Of a DNA stretch of 64,000 bases, positions 60,341 through 64,000 are shown piece after piece. Below the pieces are notes generated by a model. It ran no database searches, was not told the origin of the DNA, and saw only the letters and a program-made list of their open reading frames with translations. Source of the stretch: Elusimicrobiales bacterium (lineage in GTDB: Bacteria > Elusimicrobiota > Elusimicrobia > Elusimicrobiales > UBA9959); the NCBI GenBank assembly GCA_028713125.1, contig JAQTOU010000002.1, positions 610,505 through 674,504 of the forward strand, given 5' to 3'. Position numbers and translations under genes: made by a program. Each line of letters begins with the position of its first letter. The first letter of the stretch is position 1.

Positions 60341-61879
60341 TTAAGCGGGGCTCTGTTTTTCCTCGGGGGCGTCCGCCGGGCCGGCGGCCGGGATATCAGC
60401 GGAAGCCTCGACCGCCCTCTGCTCGGATTCGGACGGCTTTTTTACGTCGGCCAGGGGAAGTATCAGGCCTTTTGCCGCAAGCGCGGTCACAGCGTGAAGT
60501 ATCGTAAGCTCGGAGTCGTTGCTGTCCCCGGTCATCAGCATGTTCTGCATGCGCGCCGCCACCAGGTCGCGGATGGCCGGCCCCAGGGCTTCGGCAAAAG
60601 CTTCGGCCGTGTTCTTATCGCAGTTCTTGAGGCAGCGGGCGAAAGATTCCGCGCCGGCCTTGCGGAAGACCCTGCGGATGGACGTCTCGTCGTAGCGCAG
60701 CAGGTCCTCGAACCTGAAGAAGCGGGTCGCAACGTTGGCCGCGAAGGCCTCGTCCCGTTCCTTTATGAAGGAGAGCGTGCTGTCCTGCGACTTTTTATCC
60801 ATTATCTGCATCAGGTTGCCGAGGCGCGCTTCGCCGCCGAAACTGCCCGCCATCTTGTCCTTGATGCGGCTCAGCAGGTCCTTTATCTTTTCCGGCTCGA
60901 CGAACTCGCGCTTGAGGTACTGCGCCAGCACCTCTTCCATCTTGTACCTGGGGATGGCCGCGAAGGCCAGCTTCTGAGGTATGCGCTGGACCACCTTGGC
61001 TATGACTTCAGGGGACTCGTCGTGAAGGATGAGCATCAGGTCGTCCACGTTATCCTTGGTGACGTATTTATCGAGCGGCATATTCTCGCCCGAATCGAAA
61101 GTGAGCACCGACGCCGCGCCGCCGCCGCCGGCGATGTTCAGCGCGCCGGTCATGGTCGTTTCATTCCCGATGTCGTCCGTCCCGCCTCCGGCAAGCGTAA
61201 TTTCGCCTCCTCCCCCGCCTTTGACCTCAACTGCTTTCCCCCCCGCCGCGGCCATAGCCGCCAGGTTCTCGTTAAGGCGCTTCAGGAAACCCCTGAACGG
61301 CCCGTAGAGGAAGACGGCCAGAACCAGCAGACAGACGAGTACCACTATGGCGGAGATATCTATCGCGCGTGAGGCCTTCTCCGCGGGCGCGCTCTCCAGC
61401 GAGATAGTGTCACCCAGTTCGGAGTCAAGGCCCATTGCGTCCGAAACCAGCTTTTTGATCTTTGTTTCCTGGTCCTTGGTGACCTGCTTTCCTACGATGA
61501 TCCAGATGTTCACGCTGGCTACGCCCAGGCGCACCTGCTTCTTGGCCGCCTCCGCGGCTTTTATCGCCGTGTTATCTTTTGTCATCGAGGTCGCGGCCGG
61601 CACCCCGGGCAGGATCAAGTCTTCTTTTTCGTCCCATTTTCTTACTCCGCCCTGGTCCGCCTCGGTTTTTTTTACCTGCACGTTTACTTTCGCCGCTACC
61701 GCGATATCCTTGGTGTTAAGGTAGGAAGACAGCATGGAGCGAAGTCTTTCCTCTATCTGGGCCTCGAGCGCCACCTTCCCGCGCAGGGCGTCGACAGACT
61801 GGCCCGCGGCGGGTCTGTAAGCTGCAAGCGGCGCGACCGCGCACAGCAGCGCTATTGTAAAGTATTTTTTTATCTTCAT
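60341..61879 (-). CDS. FliF-FliG-like fusion, candidate rotor
   Basis: A 512-residue protein. Residues 1-26 are a signal peptide or first span. Residues ~30-165 are periplasmic, ending VNIWIIVGKQVTKDQETKIKKLV, like the C-terminal part of FliF/YscJ. A span lies at ~175-193, then a Gly-rich linker (~214-255). Residues ~275-370 match the FliG middle domain (LHDESPEVIAKVVQRIP) and ~380-480 the FliG C-terminal, stator-facing domain (FFRFEDLLRYDETSIRRVF). In flagella these are two proteins; here one chain would make ring and rotor. The acidic patch after SIRR is altered (KAGAES). Confidence 0.83.
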   Translation of the reverse strand: MKIKKYFTIALLCAVAPLAAYRPAAGQSVDALRGKVALEAQIEERLRSMLSSYLNTKDIAVAAKVNVQVKKTEADQGGVRKWDEKEDLILPGVPAATSMTKDNTAIKAAEAAKKQVRLGVASVNIWIIVGKQVTKDQETKIKKLVSDAMGLDSELGDTISLESAPAEKASRAIDISAIVVLVCLLVLAVFLYGPFRGFLKRLNENLAAMAAAGGKAVEVKGGGGGEITLAGGGTDDIGNETTMTGALNIAGGGGAASVLTFDSGENMPLDKYVTKDNVDDLMLILHDESPEVIAKVVQRIPQKLAFAAIPRYKMEEVLAQYLKREFVEPEKIKDLLSRIKDKMAGSFGGEARLGNLMQIMDKKSQDSTLSFIKERDEAFAANVATRFFRFEDLLRYDETSIRRVFRKAGAESFARCLKNCDKNTAEAFAEALGPAIRDLVAARMQNMLMTGDSNDSELTILHAVTALAAKGLILPLADVKKPSESEQRAVEASADIPAAGPADAPEEKQSPA

Positions 61880-61949
61880 ATTTTCTCCGCCACGATAAAA
61901 TACGGCGGCGCCGGCGGGATAAATGTCCCGCCCGACGCTGCCGCCCCGC

Positions 61950-63602
61950 TTAATTCATCTTCATGAATGAGAGAACTTCCTTGTTGTTCGGGTCAAGTTC
62001 CAGAACCTTCTCCCAGTTCTTCTTCGCCACATCCTTCTTTTCCATGGCCCAGTAAGCCGAGCCCATGCGCGTGAGGGCCGGGATATTTCCCGGCTCCAGC
62101 TGGAGCACCCTCTGCAGGGTCCCTATTGCCTGTATGTAGCGGCCTGTCCTGATGAAATCCAGGGCGTCCTGCAGCAGCTGGTCAATGATCGTTATATCAG
62201 GGAGTATCCGCATCCCCGAGGCCGTCTCCGGGAACTCCCGCGCCACAATATTATACAACCTTGTCAGCGCGGTGTCTTTCGGCCATTTCTGGTGGGCGTA
62301 GGTGATATAAAGCACCGAGTCGGTGTTCCTGTCGAGGAAGCGGCTTACCGCCTTCCGGACCAGGTCGTCCTTGTCCGTCGGCGCCGTCGCGTCGGGGATT
62401 ATATCCGCGATGGCCGATGCCTTCGCGTACGAGTCCTTGACCTCCTGGTTCTTTATCAGTAGCTCGTCGGCTTTCTTGAAGTTCCTCTCGGCGTCCTTAT
62501 AGGCGCCGCGCTTCATGGCGGCCCCGGCCGTCAATATAAGCTGTTCAGCCCTGAGGATATCGCCCTTGGTAGGCTCGGTCCTGACCGGTTCAGCGGGCGT
62601 TCCGTCCCCCCCGCCGCCGGCGCCGCCTTTCCCGTCCTTCCCGTCCATCCTGCTTTCTTTGTTCTTCCTGTCGGCCATGGGGCCGCGCGCCTCTCCCCAG
62701 GCGACGACGACGCCCAGCTGGTGGGAGCCCATGGTCCCGGAAATGCCGCTCAGCGGGTAAACGAAGGAATAGTCCACGCGGTAGGCGCCGCCGTTATAGC
62801 CGAAGCCGGCCGAGGCCGAGCGGTAGTCGCGTGAGCCGAGGCTGAACCCGCCGCGGGCCTGCACGCGGCTTTTGAATTTTTCCGTCATCAGGGGAATTTC
62901 CGCCCCCGTCTTCAGGCGCAGGTCCGAGCCCGAAATTGCCAGGTCGAAGTCGAGGGTGAAAGCTTCGCGCTTGCGCGCCAGGGCCAGGCTTATTTTCCTG
63001 GACACTTTGTTGGGATATTTTATCCCCAGGTCCGGCTCGTTAGCGTTCTGTATGGAGAGGCCCAGGTCCATGGACGGCAGGCTGTAGATGACCCCGAGGT
63101 CTATCCCCATGGCCGATTTGCCCGTGGCGCTGGCCAGGACCGGGTTGACCGCGGTATATTCGTCGCTGCCGTAGGTAACCCCCATCCGGGCCAGCGCGAA
63201 GCCTATATATATATTTTCCTTTATCGGGCGGGCGTAGCCCAGCCTCATCCTGGACTCGCTGTAGAGGCTGTCCAGGCTTAAAGTGTCTATGGCAAAAGCG
63301 GCGTTGCCCCAGTATTTGCCGCCGAATACGACCGGGGCGCCGATGGCGAGGCCGCCGCGGGAGAGGGAGCTGCCGTCGGTCAGGCCCATGAATAACTTTT
63401 CCTGGGAGAGCACGGCTTCGTACCGGGTCATCCCGATGATGCCCGCGGGATTGTAAAAAATAGAAGAGAGGCCCTCGGTCTGGGCGGCGTAGGCCCCGGC
63501 CATGGCCGTGGCCCTGGCGCCGGAGTCGACGTCCTCGAAAGCGGCGCCGGCCGGCGCCGCCAGGAGGGCGGAGAGACATAGAGCTGAAATGATAGTCCTC
63601 AT
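61950..63602 (-). CDS. PorV-like barrel fused to TPR repeats
   Basis: About 550 residues from ATG 63602, where RTIISALCLSALLAAPAGAA is a signal peptide; an ATG at 63635 would precede it. Residues ~20-300 are a PorV/PorQ-like barrel (GARATAMAGAYAAQTEGLSSIFYNPAGI). A charged Gly-rich linker (~310-345) leads to TPR repeats (~355-550) ending KKNWEKVLELDPNNKEVLSFMKMN. It may link the outer membrane to the periplasmic face of the motor. Confidence 0.85.
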   Translation of the reverse strand: MRTIISALCLSALLAAPAGAAFEDVDSGARATAMAGAYAAQTEGLSSIFYNPAGIIGMTRYEAVLSQEKLFMGLTDGSSLSRGGLAIGAPVVFGGKYWGNAAFAIDTLSLDSLYSESRMRLGYARPIKENIYIGFALARMGVTYGSDEYTAVNPVLASATGKSAMGIDLGVIYSLPSMDLGLSIQNANEPDLGIKYPNKVSRKISLALARKREAFTLDFDLAISGSDLRLKTGAEIPLMTEKFKSRVQARGGFSLGSRDYRSASAGFGYNGGAYRVDYSFVYPLSGISGTMGSHQLGVVVAWGEARGPMADRKNKESRMDGKDGKGGAGGGGDGTPAEPVRTEPTKGDILRAEQLILTAGAAMKRGAYKDAERNFKKADELLIKNQEVKDSYAKASAIADIIPDATAPTDKDDLVRKAVSRFLDRNTDSVLYITYAHQKWPKDTALTRLYNIVAREFPETASGMRILPDITIIDQLLQDALDFIRTGRYIQAIGTLQRVLQLEPGNIPALTRMGSAYWAMEKKDVAKKNWEKVLELDPNNKEVLSFMKMN

Positions 63603-63631
63603 ACTTTTCCTGTTGCCGCGGTCTAGACAGG

Positions 63632-63982
63632 TCATTTCGCCACCACCACGGTGCCGGTGAGCACCTTGTCGGAGGCTTCGACCTGGTAAAGATAGACGCC
63701 GCCTTTTACGAAAGCGCCGTTCTGGTCCTTGCCGTTCCAGAACATCACGCCGGCGCTCTCGGACTCCAGGTTCCTGCGGACCAGGATGCCGGAGAGGTCG
63801 AAGATGCGGATGGTGACTTCGCCGGCGCCGGGATTGGCGAAGCGGAACCTCACCCGGTTAACGGCCGTATCCGGCACATTGGGGCTGAAGATGCGCTGCT
63901 CCACCTTGGTAAGGTTGAAGCCTGAAGCCAGCGGCGCGGCCAGCATTGCCGACATTGATAAGGCTGAAAGGATATTGCTCAT
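63632..63982 (-). CDS. Small exported protein made mostly of a FlgD-like domain
   Basis: A 116-residue protein: signal peptide (NILSALSMSAMLAAPLASG) then a FlgD/Ig-like domain (IRIFDLSGILVRRNLESES, VMFWNGKDQNGAFVKGGVYLYQV). In larger neighbours this domain is the C-terminal sorting module; here it is almost the whole protein. It is the first gene of the cluster in view; its promoter is outside the window. Confidence 0.85.
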   Translation of the reverse strand: MSNILSALSMSAMLAAPLASGFNLTKVEQRIFSPNVPDTAVNRVRFRFANPGAGEVTIRIFDLSGILVRRNLESESAGVMFWNGKDQNGAFVKGGVYLYQVEASDKVLTGTVVVAK

Positions 63983-64000
63983 AATTTTATCGTTTACTTC

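Noticed and set aside
1-64000. CRISPR array
   Set aside because: I found no run of short repeats with regular spacers and no cas genes; the repeats seen are inverted, paired or within coding regions.

Overview
The window looks like one piece of a chromosome from a GC-rich Gram-negative-type bacterium. The gene set resembles the Elusimicrobiota: paired PorV/PorQ-like outer-membrane proteins, large surface proteins with FlgD-like C-terminal domains, a fused transaldolase/glucose-6-phosphate isomerase, a MoxR/Bat operon, and MotA/MotB/FliG homologues with no flagellar genes in view. The phylum is an inference from gene content; no rRNA or marker gene is present to settle it.

Bases 1-20360 are a mobile, AT-richer accessory island. 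Its right end lies inside the start of a miaB-like methylthiotransferase gene, of which only ten codons remain (20349-20381). The left end is outside the window. A large serine recombinase, an AbiV-like gene and a short MerR-type HTH gene form a leftward module (2-3357) flanked by a 147-bp inverted repeat. A second leftward module (4188-19473) is flanked by an apparently perfect 442-bp inverted repeat that is full of hairpins. It encodes, in order of transcription: an adenine methyltransferase; a GHKL protein combining a MORC/Hsp90-like ATPase with a histidine kinase; a receiver-domain protein with a zinc-ribbon-like tail; an unknown protein; a type I restriction system with fused M and S subunits and an R subunit carrying a cysteine-rich insert; a small nuclease-like protein; two unknown proteins; a nuclease-STAND NTPase; and one more unknown protein. 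All three junctions share the 12-bp core TCAGCCGAAGGT, and the middle one is a chimera of the outer two.

Bases 20382-47877 are ordinary chromosome, mostly leftward. They hold pgsA, an ABC-F ATPase, rsgA, a short pyruvate kinase, the fused tal-pgi gene with an extra C-terminal domain, rpiB, a Bat/MoxR operon whose genes overlap by 4 bp, a HEAT protein, a class II glutamine amidotransferase, a divergent RDD-family gene, a DksA/TraR-like protein, a PorV-like protein, a 1901-residue kelch/FN3 surface protein and a CBM48-like protein.

Bases 47878-53751 hold tRNA-Gly(CCC), an IS30-family element inserted in the 3' end of folE, a small exported protein, a tRNA nucleotidyltransferase and an acyl-CoA ligase.

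Bases 53812-63982 form a leftward cluster that seems to describe a surface machine: FlgD-like domain protein, PorV-TPR protein, FliF-FliG-like fusion, MotA, two different MotB-like proteins, a CheY-like receiver, a beta-propeller surface protein with a FlgD-like end, another PorV-like protein and a LysM/TPR protein. A flagellum-type rotor and stator without flagellar structural genes, next to PorV and sorting-domain proteins, is the most striking candidate for an undescribed system, possibly a gliding or surface-movement motor. The methyltransferase/GHKL/receiver module in the island is the second.
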